Assembly: GCA_019137255.1 (NCBI GenBank)
Contig: WPDH01000389.1
Span: 1,412 to 65,411 of the forward strand
From: Corinectria fuckeliana
Taxonomy: Eukaryota; Ascomycota; Sordariomycetes; Hypocreales; Nectriaceae
DNA: 64,000 nt
Reading direction: 5' to 3'
Shown: in pieces, positions 1-11,336 of the stretch
How the letters are laid out: each line of letters begins with the position of its first letter
Numbering within the stretch: position 1 is the stretch's first letter
Made by a program: the position numbers and the translations under genes
Notes under the pieces: model-generated
The model's input: the letters and a program-made list of their open reading frames with translations, nothing else
The model's database searches: none
Told to the model about the DNA's origin: nothing

Positions 1-439
1 GCAAAGGGGTGGGGCACACGAAAAGGTGGGTCACGACTCTAGATGCTAAGTAGCCATTAAAGAAGCTGTACGAAGTGATTGCTATAATTATTCTCCTCAA
101 GTGGTTGGCACTCCTCAAAAAGCCGAAACCCCCAACCGGCTGTTTCCTCAAGTCCCTACCATCATCCTTTCAGCGGGGACTTACCACTAAAGAGGAGCCC
201 GCCTTACTATGTAGATTTAGCCGGCTGCTGGGCGACGTTGGATTCCATGGCATGACGTCGGGCCGGGCCAGTCGCGAGGCGGGGCCGGGCCACTTGACGC
301 GGTGTCCCGACGCGTTCCTAATTCGATAAGCGACGGAGCCATCTCCAAAAAGTCGACATACATACATATAATTAACGGCAAAGCCTCACGACGCCCAACT
401 TCCACTCGCAAGGCCTGAGGTCCCTGCGTATTCACCGCC
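1..439. other. 5' flank of the Dpb11/Rad4-like gene
   Basis: No coding region is supported here. The stretch contains one copy of the GTACGAAGT-type motif (about 67-77) that recurs in the 19-28 kb region, and then the presumed promoter and leader of the BRCT gene that starts at 440. Short ORFs in the stretch show no recognisable features. Confidence 0.6.
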
Positions 440-554
440 ATGGCGTCGCCTAGCTCTGTCGACGAAGAGTTCGCGTCCGTCGTCATTGACCCGTCAGAAC
501 CGCTCAAAGGCATCGTCGTCTGCTGCACCAGCTTCCCACCTGACCAGCGAGTAT

Positions 555-586
<32 letters not shown>

Positions 587-3029
587 NNGGTATGTCCCCC
601 CCCCCCCCCCCGTTCACTTCTTCCCCGAAGACACAATATCATACGAAACATCCCTGCCAACTAATACCCTCCTCTGAAAGACCAGCATAGCAGGCAAAGT
701 CGAAGAGCTCGGGGGCATCCACAGGTACGACCTGACACCCGACGTCACGCACCTCCTCGTCGGCGACTACGACACCCCAAAGTACCGCCATGTCGCCTGC
801 GAGCGCCCCGAGGTCAAGGCCATGGACGCCGCCTGGATCGAGGCCCTGTCGGAGCTGTGGAAGAACGACGACGACATCGACTACGCGGCCCTCGAGGCCC
901 AGCACCAGCTGAAGCCTCTGGAGAAGCGCGGCGTCAACGCCTCCAGCGACCAGCCCGCGGCCAGGGAGCCGCTGCTCATCTGCCTGACGGGCTTCGGCGA
1001 CCAGCGCGAGGCGATTGCGCAGAAGATTGCGGCGGGCGGCGGCGTGTACACGGGCGATCTGACGAGGCGATGCACCCATCTCATCGTCAACAAGCCCGAG
1101 GGTAAGAAGTTCGCGGCCGCCAAGTCGTGGGGCATCCACCCCGTCACGCTCGCCTGGCTCGAGCAGTCCGTGGCCAGGGGGATGATACTGGAAGAGGCCA
1201 AGTTCGACCCAACACTGCCGCTAGAGGAGCAGGGCAAGGGCGCATGGCTTAGGACGAACCCGAGACGAGCCCTGGGCAAGCGATCACGGTCAGCCATGGT
1301 GGCCACCGAGGCCGGCCCCAGGAAGCTGAGGAAGACAGCCAGCATGAAGCTCAATACACAGCGGAACAACCTCTGGGGAGACATCCTTGGGCGGATAACG
1401 CCAAGAGAATGCGCGCTCGCGCAAGAGCAGGAAACCCCACCAGTAGATGGCCCTCAATTGCGAGGAGAGCAACAGCCTCCGCCTCAGCCCACTATCCCCG
1501 TCCTCCAGGAGAAGGAGGGCGTCTTCGCCAACTGCTACTTCTACGTCCACGGCTTCACCCCGCAGCGTACCTCAGTCCTGGAGCAAACCATCGCCACCCT
1601 CGGTGGCTCCATCTGCTCGTTTCTCCACGAAGCCGCCCTCGGCCCCTTTCCCGCCACGCCTCTCGGCCGCTTCCTCATCGTGCCCCAGACTTCGCAGCCC
1701 GAGTCTCACCCGCCCGCAAACTACGACGACCTCTACGTCGTCACCGAATACTACATCGAAAACTGCCTGCACAACAAGCACTTCTTCGACCCCAACGAGC
1801 ACGTCCTCGGCCGACCGTTCCCTCTCTTTCCCATACCCGGCTTCGCCGACTTGACCGTCTGCACCGCCGCCTTCACCGGCATCGAGCTCAACCAGGTCGC
1901 CCGCGGCCTGGCCCAGCTGGGCGCCCGTTTCGAGGAGGAGTTCCGCCGCGGGACGAGCGTGCTGGTGTGTAAGTCGTTGGCCTCCATGCGCAAGGACAAG
2001 CTGCGAATGGCTATCAAATGGGGCGTCCCCGTCGTCTCGGCCGAGTGGCTCTGGGAAAGTATATCGACGGGCTTCAAAGTTCCCCCAGAGGATTTCATCT
2101 TCCCAGAGCTCAAGGACCGATACGAGTCTAATCAGCAAGCACAACTACAACCACAGCCAAAGCCTGTCGCCGACGCTCAGCCCAGAGCAGCCACCAAACC
2201 CATCCAACGCACCCATTCCGAGCCCTTCCCTAGGACGTCAAAACCTAACAAGCCCAAGCCGCCCGCAGGAGCAGGCGTCGACACCACCGCCTTCGACCAC
2301 GACTCGCCAGAAAAGCCTCGCCCGAAGCCCGTAGACACGCACGACTCTCCCGTCTCTGCCGCCTTCGCTACAGCCCTCACCCACCCTGCCCCCGAGAGCT
2401 TACCGCCCGACCACCCCGGCTTTGACGACGGCCCCTTTGCCGAAGTCTCCTCCGCGCGCCTCAACAAGTCCCCGTCCCCAGGAAAGCACACCTTCACGCG
2501 CACCCGCTCCGAGCCCACCAAGACTACCCGGCCATCGCCGCCCCCGGAGGACCCCGTCCTCGACGCAAAGCGCAGGGAGCAGCAGGCAGGGGAAGCCAGG
2601 AAACAGGCCAAGGCCGCAGAGCGCCAGGCCCTCGCCTCCAAACTCAGCAGCCTCATCGGGGAATCCACTGTCTCAACCACCACAGCCACGGCCTCCGCAA
2701 CCATAAGAGCCGCATCCCGCGTCCTCGCCGACGCCGCCCCGGACGACGAAGCCCCGCGCCCGCGCCGCCGGCGGATCTTGGGCCGCGCCATCAGCAACGT
2801 CTCCAACGCCAGCAGCGACGCCGCCCGCTCCGACAGCCTGCGTGACCCCGAGGCCGCCGTCCAGGAACCGCCGTCCACGCAGCTCGAGTACCGGGACCCG
2901 GAGGCGCAGGAGTGCAAGGCGAAGCTGATGAGCCGCATGATGGGCGGCAGCGCCGATGCGAAGCCCGCACTGGCAAAGAGCGGCTCCAGCGCGGGAGTCG
3001 TGGGGGGGCGTTCTATGAGGAGGCGATGA
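440..3029 (+). CDS. dpb11: Four-BRCT replication initiation/checkpoint scaffold, Dpb11/Rad4(Cut5)/TopBP1 family
   Basis: The inferred model is 440-550 joined to 681-3029 (phase 0), giving about 819 residues. Four BRCT modules are visible: about residues 18-100, 135-212 (LICLTGFGDQ, then the conserved Trp of TLAWLEQSV), 321-416 and 429-511 (VPVVSAEWLWESI). After residue 520 comes a long Pro/Ser/Lys-rich disordered tail ending in a basic GGRSMRRR. Dpb11/Rad4 proteins use paired BRCTs to bind CDK-phosphorylated Sld3/Sld2 at origins and to activate the Mec1/Rad3 checkpoint kinase in the nucleus. The four-repeat arrangement in pairs fits this family, but I did not run a search. Oddity: intron 1 holds long C tracts and an NN assembly gap with a duplicated splice-donor sequence, so the intron length is uncertain although both exon edges are clear. 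A neighbouring gene faces it about 1 kb away. Confidence 0.85.
551..680 (+). other. Intron 1 of the Dpb11-like gene, containing poly-C and an NN assembly gap
   Basis: The donor GTATGT is followed by about 30 C, then NN at 587-588, then GGTATGT followed by about 16 C and GTTCAC. The acceptor is the AG at 679-680. The donor plus poly-C segment appears twice, on both sides of the NN. This is what results when two read ends covering the same homopolymer are scaffolded without being overlapped. The real intron is probably shorter, with a single C tract. Confidence 0.75.
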
Positions 3030-4020
3030 TGGCACGATGTTTTGGGAAGGGGTGGGGATGTTACTGGAACTATAGGCCTGCGTCACCCTGTTGGGTACAT
3101 CGTCATTCGGGTTTTGTATACGGACGGGAGCACAGGCATGGTCGGTTGGACAAGGTAGGTAAATCAGCACGCAAGTAATGTAGGTAGGTAGTCGGAGTTC
3201 AATGGCCAGCCAAGCCGCTGCATGTAAGCCGGCGTTCAAATGTCCATTACGAATATAACGAAACCTCATCGCGCTGATCTTCTCGCACACATCGAATTAT
3301 TCCCGTTCTTCCCATTCCCCCCACCTGACCCATCCATCCGACCCGTCGTTTTATCAGCACCACAGGTGCCTTTCTCCCATGCCATGCGCTGTGTCAACCA
3401 TAACCCCTCACCCGACTCTCCTGTCAGGAGCCAGTGTTGGCATTGGGAACCAAACGGTTCCCTCTATAAGTGAGAAAGAAAAAGAACAAAAGAATTAAAA
3501 AAAAAGAGACGAAGAGGGAGCATTATGTAAACGGACTAAGAAGAGCCCGTATCTGCATTGGCGCCATCCATTGCACCCCCAGAGTGCTCGCGCAGCCAAA
3601 ACCTCATCCCCTGTTGTCATGACTCTATCCTCTCCGGTTCTCGGTTCTCCCGCGCTGGGTACGAGACTGGAGTGAGGCAAAAAGACGCGAGGAGGCGAAA
3701 ACCCAGGTAGTTTGCAGTTGAAATTACCGGTCTGCAACCCGTCCTGTAGTGTACCTGTGTGGGCGGGCAACAACCTTCTTGAGACACTGATGTTGAATAT
3801 AATCCGAGATTGGACGCCGGTCACTCGGTTCATGGTCATTCCCAGGCAGGTTTCCGAAATGGATGACCAGAATTCTGGCCTCGATTGGATCCCGCGTTCG
3901 AAACCATGATGGACTACTCCCAAGATCAAAGTCCCAGGTGTTCTCCGCGATGTATTAATCTCCACTGCTAGGTGGAGGAGCTTCACTGTGAGTCGGTTGT
4001 TCCTGCTCGGGACGGGACAG
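3030..4020. other. Convergent intergenic region
   Basis: This is about 1 kb between the 3' ends of the BRCT gene (+) and the DUF3716-type gene (-). It should contain both 3' UTRs. An A-rich run lies near 3476-3510. I see no gene, RNA or element. The minus-strand ORF covering 3495-4100 overlaps the hidden last exon of the neighbouring gene in another frame. Confidence 0.6.
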
Positions 4021-7004
4021 CTAGTCCAACAACTCCTTGCTAGGTTTTCCGTTCTCATCAGGGAGCTGCTCTGACTGCAGACTGTTCCAGCGACGGTCAA
4101 CTTCCTCGCTATACCGTCATCGTTAGCATGGATACATAAAGTCCGAGAGAAACCCTAAACTCACGTTGTCTCTTTGAACATCCGGATACCCTTATCCCGA
4201 CAAAATCTCAAGAACCGTCGCATTGTCCGCTCGCGTTTGAACGCCGCCATGATATCGCCACGGAGCTGCCCGTCTGTCTTCGCTCGAACCGAGTTCTCGG
4301 TGCGCATGATGGCGTGAATTCGCAGCGCCTCGATGTTCCACACAATCTCGGCAACCTCCTCCAGGTTCACATGGAAGTCGATAGGATCCTTGTGGACGGC
4401 CCACGACACCGGGTCCAGGCCCTTAAGGACCTGGTGTTCGAAAGACTGGTCGACCTCCATCCAGGACCAATATTGCGTCACACGAGTGGAACTCGTGTAC
4501 AGGCGGGTCTTTACCTGATAGAGGCGGTAATCCCTTTTCTCAACGGGCACACCACTCCACGAGTCGGCGTCAGAATGCCCGTCAGCTTGGAACTCGTCAT
4601 GAACAGGCCCTGGGGCCGGCGAGAGAAGCTTGGGGCGCTTCTGGAGGTGAGAGCTAAAAGGGCTTTCGGGAGGCAGTGTCATTTGTGTTGCTAGAGGTGA
4701 TTGATCGACGAAAGGGGTGTCGCGCGGGGTGCTGGTGAGGGAGTGCATGCTCTTGCGCTTCTTGAGAGGCTTGGGGGTGTGGTTTGGGCTCCCGAGACTA
4801 TGCCGGCTGGTCCTCATTCCCGATGGGCGACCGATATTCTTGAATCCATGCTTATACCGCAGAGCTGTTAGCTTAGGGTCATGGTAGAAGTCGTGAATCG
4901 TGCGAGGTAGGTTAAAGCCAGAGCCCTCGGTTAGGCTTAACTCGTATAGTCGCTGGCGCATCCAGTCTACTGGCTTTATATCCAGCTTGAACTTGGCCAA
5001 CTCCGACATAGTCTCTGAAAGCCGAAAGAGCGTGTCGTAAGAGCAGATACCGCCCTTGCTTGACTGGATGAATTTCTTGCCGAGCAGCTGGTAGGGGCTG
5101 ATATCGCCATCATCGAGAAACTCGAGAATCTTCAAACCTCGATTGACCTGACGCCCTATCTGGTACTTCGAGGACCCGCCCTTTTCCTGCTTAGGACCAG
5201 CCTCGACTGCCGCCTGGTGCTTCTCCCGCCACTTGGCCAATTGCGGCTCGATCACGGTCCGCACATTAGGCCAACTGGGCTCCCAGTAAGGGTGAGTCTC
5301 GTCAATCTTCACCAGCGGGACGCCCTCAACACACGCAGGATATGTATAAACAGCACCGTCATTCCTGAGAGCCATGTTCTCCCGAGTAATCTCTTCCAAG
5401 GGTTCGTCGGAGATAATCGATTCGGTCGGCTGCGGAGAAGGCTCAATGTGCATAGACGTTGGCGTAGGGCGATCAGGCGAAGGTGGCCTACTCCTCGTGT
5501 TGGCAGGGGTGAAGCTAGGAGTCACTCGATATTCCTGATGAGGCGTCGGCATCTGCTCAGGCTCGCGAACTATCGGACTACCGTTGACGACCGGTGTATC
5601 CTTCACCGGGGTGTCAATCTCAGTGCTAGGCTGGGCCGTGTCAGGCTGGATGTGTTGAATTGGCCGGATAGGCTGGACGGGCTGAGTGGATCGCACAGGC
5701 TGAGTGGATTGCAACTGATGGCTGGGTTGCATTGGTAGGCTGGGTAGCACGGGCTGGCTGTGTAGCACAGGCTGGCTAAAATGAATGGGCTGGGCCGGCT
5801 GAGGGGCTAGAACAGGGAGATTCGAGGGATGCGACGGAGTGAGCCGCGGAGGCGCAAGAACTGGCTTCTCAGAACGCACCGACTCATGCTCGGGCCGTGG
5901 TTGTTGAAGCTTGGCGGCCAGAGGCTCTCGGGAAGTTGGACTTTCTTGAAGATCCCTCGTCTCCCTTCGCTGTTTGTATCTTCTCTTAGCAGTCGGCACA
6001 TCGATGAAATCTCCCGAAGCTCCGTGACAGCCCTGGCGATTCCATTCGCAATTCCCACACTTCTGGAAGAGGTCGCCGCCGACAATGATGCAGTCGTCGA
6101 AGGCGCCTTGGTTCTTATCGCATGACTGGCATCGCTTCGACTGAATCTCGCCGGTAGCCTGGATCATGCAGGACAGCCACTTGACGCCCTTGGCCTCGGT
6201 ACGCTCGTAAATAGTGGCGAGGTGAGCTTCGTTGAAACGGCGGCCGCGGCGAATCTTGACTGGCCTTCGAATGTCGAGATCTTGAATCCCCTCAACCCAC
6301 TGATTCCAAGGCTCGATACGCTCCACCGGGCCAATGACGTTACCGTCGGCGTCGACAACATCCACAATGGCATCGACTGCCGCTCTGTCGTAGGCGTGGT
6401 CCTCGTTTTGTTGCTCGATGCCTTCCATCCTCGCATCCTCCACGACACTCAGCTCCGCTGGTTCTGATGTCAAGTCTCCGTCTGAGGCAGCTGTCCCGCT
6501 ACTCTCCGGAGTCGTGGTTCCATTCTCCTCGGGCGAGGTCGTGGGCGTGGGCGCAATCCCATTCAACTCAACCTCCTCTGACTCGACTGCATTGGGGTCC
6601 TCGCCGCGCTTCTCCTTGAAGAATCTCCGCATAGTGTTCCTTATCTTCTGGCGGGTCTCCAATCGCGCCTGCTGTGCATCGCGGTACTCTTGCTCAGTCT
6701 TGTTGAGGCGGTCGGCCTTTTCATCGCATGCTTGAGACACGCGTGCGAGCTCCTCCTCGACCTTGGCTAGGTCCCTAATCAACCGGGCTTGGGACTCTGC
6801 AAGCAGACTGCGACGTCCTGTGAGATTGCTCAGCTCTACCTTGGCGTCGGTGATGACTCGATGATAGGCCTTGTCGGCTTCATTATCAGCGATTTCATAC
6901 TGGCGCTGCTGGTTGGCCCAAAAGTTGCGTTCCGTGTCATTCCAGACCGATTCATGCTCATCAGCAGGCAGGGCCTCCCATGCGGCCTCCTCTGGGGTCG
7001 TCAT
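4021..7004 (-). CDS. DUF3716-type cysteine-rich protein with N-terminal coiled coil and hidden 3' exon
   Basis: The inferred model is complement(4021-4108, 4165-7004), about 975 residues. Residues about 50-130 form a heptad-rich coiled coil. Residues about 275-328 hold a compact Cys cluster (C..C near QSCDK, C near DDC, C..C near CGNCEW, then GCHG) resembling the fungus-specific DUF3716 module, whose role is unknown. A Pro/Gln-rich linker with repeated QPV units follows (about 390-450). A C-terminal half with conserved-looking Trp/Tyr/Leu follows (HPYWEPSWPNVRTVIEP; DKGIRMFKETT). The uninterrupted reading frame stops one codon after a GTGAGT donor. A 56 bp intron with branch sequence GCTAAC and TATAG acceptor instead leads to 29 more codons, of which 28 are residues (EEVDRRWNS...KELLD, then a stop). 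I prefer this spliced end. The ATG at 7004 is the first good start. The nuclear or chromatin role sometimes assumed for such proteins is not shown by the sequence. Confidence 0.8.
4109..4164 (-). other. 56 bp terminal intron of the DUF3716-type gene
   Basis: On the minus strand it begins GTGAGT, contains GCTAAC about 18 bases before the end, and finishes TATAG. Length, donor, branch site and acceptor all match filamentous-fungus introns. Retaining it would truncate the protein immediately after ETT. Confidence 0.75.
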
Positions 7005-7904
7005 GCCAGAGAGTGCAGCAAAATATGCTGATTGTATAAGTGGCGATGAGAGTGGCGCAAGTAGGTTGATGAATGTAAGAGTGAAAGTGGGTACGGATAG
7101 ATGATTGCTGGGGGTGCACGTGATTTCCTATTGCGTCCTGTGAAGAAACTTGGTCCTTGAGCTTGTGCTAGTGGTTGCGGTTGAAGGTGGGTTGCCAATT
7201 CGGCGGTGATCCACCACGCTTAGACTAGTCCTTGGTCGCCTAGTCGCCTAGTCGCCTAATCGCCTAATAGGCCCCTGGTCAAGCTGGGCAAAGAGACAGG
7301 CCGAGGCCAGATCCGTCGCAGTAATCGACCCTATCGCAGTGGGCTCCAGCACCGATAGTCCGAGGGCCGAGAAAGGGACCTTGGCTCGGGTGGACCGCAG
7401 ATGTTGGAAGTGGGATCGTATCCTTGGGATCGTATCCGTGGGGTCGGCTGAAGTGGGTGTGTGCCTCACGCTCGGGACGAAAAGGGTAGAAGTGAGGATG
7501 GAAGAAGAGACCGAAACCGCACGGCGATGGTCCTTTTGCGCTCGTCAATTGGGGGATCCTTTGCGACCTTTTGCCGCCGGAAGCGCCGCTGCGCAGATTT
7601 GAGGATATTTTTTCTCCTTCCCCCCCGTTGCAGCTCGCCGCCTTATTTTCTGGCTTGGCGTTGCCGATGCGCGCGATGGCGTGTCTTGAAATCTGCCCCA
7701 ACCAACAACCAAATTCCCTTTCCACCCCCCTTGTTAGTGTAAATAAGCCCACACTTGCCTGCGTCGCCCCCCCTGTAGAAGGAGACTGGACGTTCTGTAA
7801 AGTATGTATCCGCGCTTTATTCCCGGGCGAAACAGGCCGCTTGCGTCTTGGGGGAAAAGAGTGCGTCGAGATAAAGTTGTATTCGGATTGAAAGAGGCGT
7901 CGGT

Positions 7905-8100
7905 CCGGTGGAGATCGGGAGTGGAGAGTCCAGGAGGGAGACGAAAGAAGGACGATTGCCTACCTGTCTAATGATACGTAGGCGGCGCACGATAGTTGAG
8001 AGAGAAGAGTGGGAGAGTGGGAGGGAGCGAGAGAGGGATTGTGAGAGGGGGAGAAAAGAAGGGAAAGGAAACGAGAGGGAAGATGAGGGAAGGTTTAGAA
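7905..8100 (+). repeat. Polypurine (GA-rich) tract
   Basis: Nearly 200 bases of the plus strand are dominated by G and A, with runs such as GAGAGAGAAGAGTGGGAGAG. Such asymmetric tracts are common in fungal promoters and UTRs. No transcript can be assigned from the sequence. Confidence 0.6.
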
Positions 8101-10051
8101 GGTATTTTCTCAGGATTGGTTAGATTGGGTACTAGGTAGATATGTATGTACCTATTTAGGGAGGAGCGCGAGAGGGAATAAGAACCCCCCCAAGTCAGCG
8201 TGCGTGCGCGAGTGAGTGTGTGTCAAGTCATGCGTTGCGAACCAATATACCGGGTCAGATGAGAGAAGTGATTACTGAGAGCAAACGGTGAAGGCGGAAG
8301 GCGAAAAGGCGGGACAGAGACTGGGCAAGGGATCAAATTACGATACAGCACGCCACACCACTATGCAGCATAGTGCAGTATCCAGGTCTGGTGGACGAAT
8401 GGAAGAACCCATCTTGCAGCCGTCGATGCACCAAACCTGAGCAAGCAACAGATGTATCCGAGGGGTCAATGACTAAAGTTCTTTTTTCATTTCATACAGT
8501 GCAGGCAGTAAGTGAGAGTGCAATACTTAGTAGGCAATCTATAGCCTACCTAATTAATCTACTAGTCAAGGCTCGGTGACTAAAGTTCGCGGTCCATCTA
8601 AGTTATACAACGCAATGCTTAACGAACCGAGCAACGACTAGTTAGTATTCGGCAGTCACTCCTCACGGAAATACAGTTCAGGCACTCCGGGAATTGAGGG
8701 ATCGCTGCGACGATAGTAACAATCCATGGCAGCGCGCCGGCGTGGTCCCTGCGAGTGTCTGCATTCGTACCTTCTTTGCTGCTAATCTGCACTCCTAGGT
8801 ACTCCTTCCTCGGATACTAACACCGCCTCTGCGCGGACGCACACCCCCCTCCCATCTACGGCCCAATCAAACCCAACAGCGAAGGAAAAGAAGTGGCATG
8901 GAGTATTACTACAAAAAGAAAAGAAAAATATGTTTACTAGCATCGATACATTCAAGTACAGTGCCACACAGGCCACCAATCAGCCAACCAAGTTAACACC
9001 AGTCAACGAGTCAGATGGTCACCGTAACGGCCACCGCCGCAAGCAGGGTATTTTTTGCTCACCACGAAGACCCGACCAACGCAGAAACCAATTCCCAGCT
9101 CCAAGCACACCCCTGCTCCCCAGCCCCAGGGCGTCGCCTCCCAATGTCCGGTTTCCGTTAGCGCATAATCACGTGCGTATCGACTATGCAGCGAGGGGTG
9201 GAAGGGGGAATGAGCGCAACACCAGTCCCACCCTGGAAGGTAAGAACAAATACATAATACAAACCCCCCACCCCCCACCCCCCAGAAACAAAAAACCAAA
9301 GTGAAACGAAGCGAGTTCGTGTATGGTATGGGGACTATACTGCCAGTGCCCTGCAATAGTCTCACGGGCTCTTGTGAGTTTGCAAAATAGAAATAAAAAT
9401 AAAAATGGGTGGGAATAAAAGAAACAAGCATAAAGGAGAGCAGATAACCTTGACATTAATTAGGCAGGCCTAAGTGCTCCTGCCGAGAGAGGCAAGTATA
9501 CGTGCAAATATTGTTACACGGAGCACGAAATACAGAGCGGTGCGAAAAGGAAGCAAACGAATATATGGGGCGGATAACTTGGGATTAGTGATTAGTGAAT
9601 TTCTCTTAACCCGTGACAGTGACACCACCCCTGCGCCGGTTGCCCTCGGACCTTGCGCCTGCTAGACCTTTTTTACTATGTAGCAGCTTGTTACTGGATG
9701 CCCGATGCTCCCTTGGCGTATTTTGCTAAGGATTTCGAGCCACTCGCATTGCGGACTGGTCTATCGTACGTAAAGGAAAGTGGCCCGCGCACCGGCGAAT
9801 ACGATGTGCATAGTAGTATAAGTGCCCGTCTGGTACTTTCATACCTTGCCCTACCTGTTGGCTGGCGCTGACGATAACACGCTGTGCTGACCTAGGCAGC
9901 TCCGAACGAAAAGAAAAGAACTAAAATAAATAAAAGCAAACCCTTGCTCCAGTGTGCATTTCTTAGCTTCGGCAAGATTCCGCCCAGGGCGGCCGCTCGT
10001 TGGCTGCGAATCACCAACACAACTCGTGCGCGCAGAAGCCAAAGCTTGACT

Positions 10052-10066
10052 CACACACACACACAC

Positions 10067-10116
<50 letters not shown>
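10052..10116 (+). repeat. (CA)n(CT)n compound microsatellite
   Basis: About eight CA units run directly into about twenty CT units. It is a plain dinucleotide microsatellite in noncoding DNA and a likely length-variable marker. Confidence 0.9.
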
Positions 10117-11336
10117 GCTGCACTTCTTCCCTTCTTCGCTGTTCGGATCTTCGGTTCAATAACCATACCCCCCTGCAAATCCAAATCGCGACTTACTCAG
10201 CCGCAGACGCTTTAATAATTATCATACGCATTGGCATGTACGAATATGCAAGTACTATACATCCCTCCTTGTCCCAATCTGTGGCGCCCCGCCTGGAACA
10301 CCAGTTACCGACGTGGGGCTATTTAGCACGATAGGCCGCCTTGCTCGAACCCCGACGAATAAGAACAAGCAGCGGCTAATAAGTGCATCTAAGTACTGTA
10401 ATCAATGAAGAAGTCACCGAAATAAAAACCCGCCAGCAATTCGTACTGTTTCTATATATCCAGCGCACACGGCCTTGTGTCTCGTTTATTCGTCCCGACC
10501 GTAATAATAGCCAGTCCTACTTGCCCCCTTTCGCCTACCGATGCCGAGTCTTCTATTCCAAGTAGCAAACAAACCATGTTCGTTCGGAATCCCCGCCCAC
10601 TAAAAAAAAAAAAAAAGCCTTCGCCCTTTTCTGATCCTATCCGCGCGAACCACACCGTCGGAACCCGCCGCGAAGCGTGTTTGTTGGCTAACACTTGGCC
10701 ACTTGGCCACTCGCCGGGTTGCTTGTGTGATTATACTGGGCTGTTATTTGCATGTGCTGCCATACTATGTGCTACGTACATTTAGCTGCATCCGGGACCG
10801 TCACGCGCACAAACTCAGCCACGGTGACTCGCCCAGTTATCCACGCCCTACCCTGAAACTCCTGAAAGCATGTAGTCTAATTGTTGGCAACTAAGGTACT
10901 AATGAGACTTCGTCGAGATATACGTATATCAATACTTTATATATACTACATGCAATGCATACATGCGCGCGTAATCTTTACTGCTCGCTCGTGCCGGCCC
11001 AACCCACCATTAACATGCCCCCTGCTATTACCGGTCCGCCGCTGCTCACAGGCTCCCTCCTGGTCCTGGTCCTGGTCCTGCGCCATGGCCTCGCGTCCTT
11101 TGCCTTGCCTGGTGTCCCATTCCCCGACTCTCGATATGATCCAAACGCCATGCAATGTAAAGCAATCCCAGAAACGGAAAGAGTATATATGTTCCGTGCA
11201 CAATGCGCGTATCCATTCCCCCGCCGCGGTCCTGAGACGAGGCCAGGCGTCCGTAGAAGGTATAAAAAGAAAACTAAAAGATATGCAGTCCGTCTCGTCA
11301 AAGGCGTGAATATTGTCCGTCACGCTTGCGAGTATC

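Larger units (their letters stand above)
7005..11336. other. 4.3 kb gene-poor spacer with simple repeats
   Basis: The region lies between the 5' end of the DUF3716-type gene and the 3' end of chs7. It contains a GTCGCCTA-type tandem repeat (about 7234-7268), a two-copy repeat of GGGATCGTATCC units (about 7416-7442), a strongly purine-rich plus strand (about 7905-8100) and a CA/CT microsatellite near 10052-10116. There is also an A14 run near 10602. I saw no ORF with family resemblance, no splice-consistent gene and no tRNA. Part of it should be the DUF3716 gene promoter and the chs7 3' UTR. Confidence 0.55.

Noticed and set aside
3888..3905. GTTCGAAAC resembling a tRNA T-loop
   Set aside because: Flanking bases do not pair into a T-stem, and no acceptor or anticodon arm is visible.
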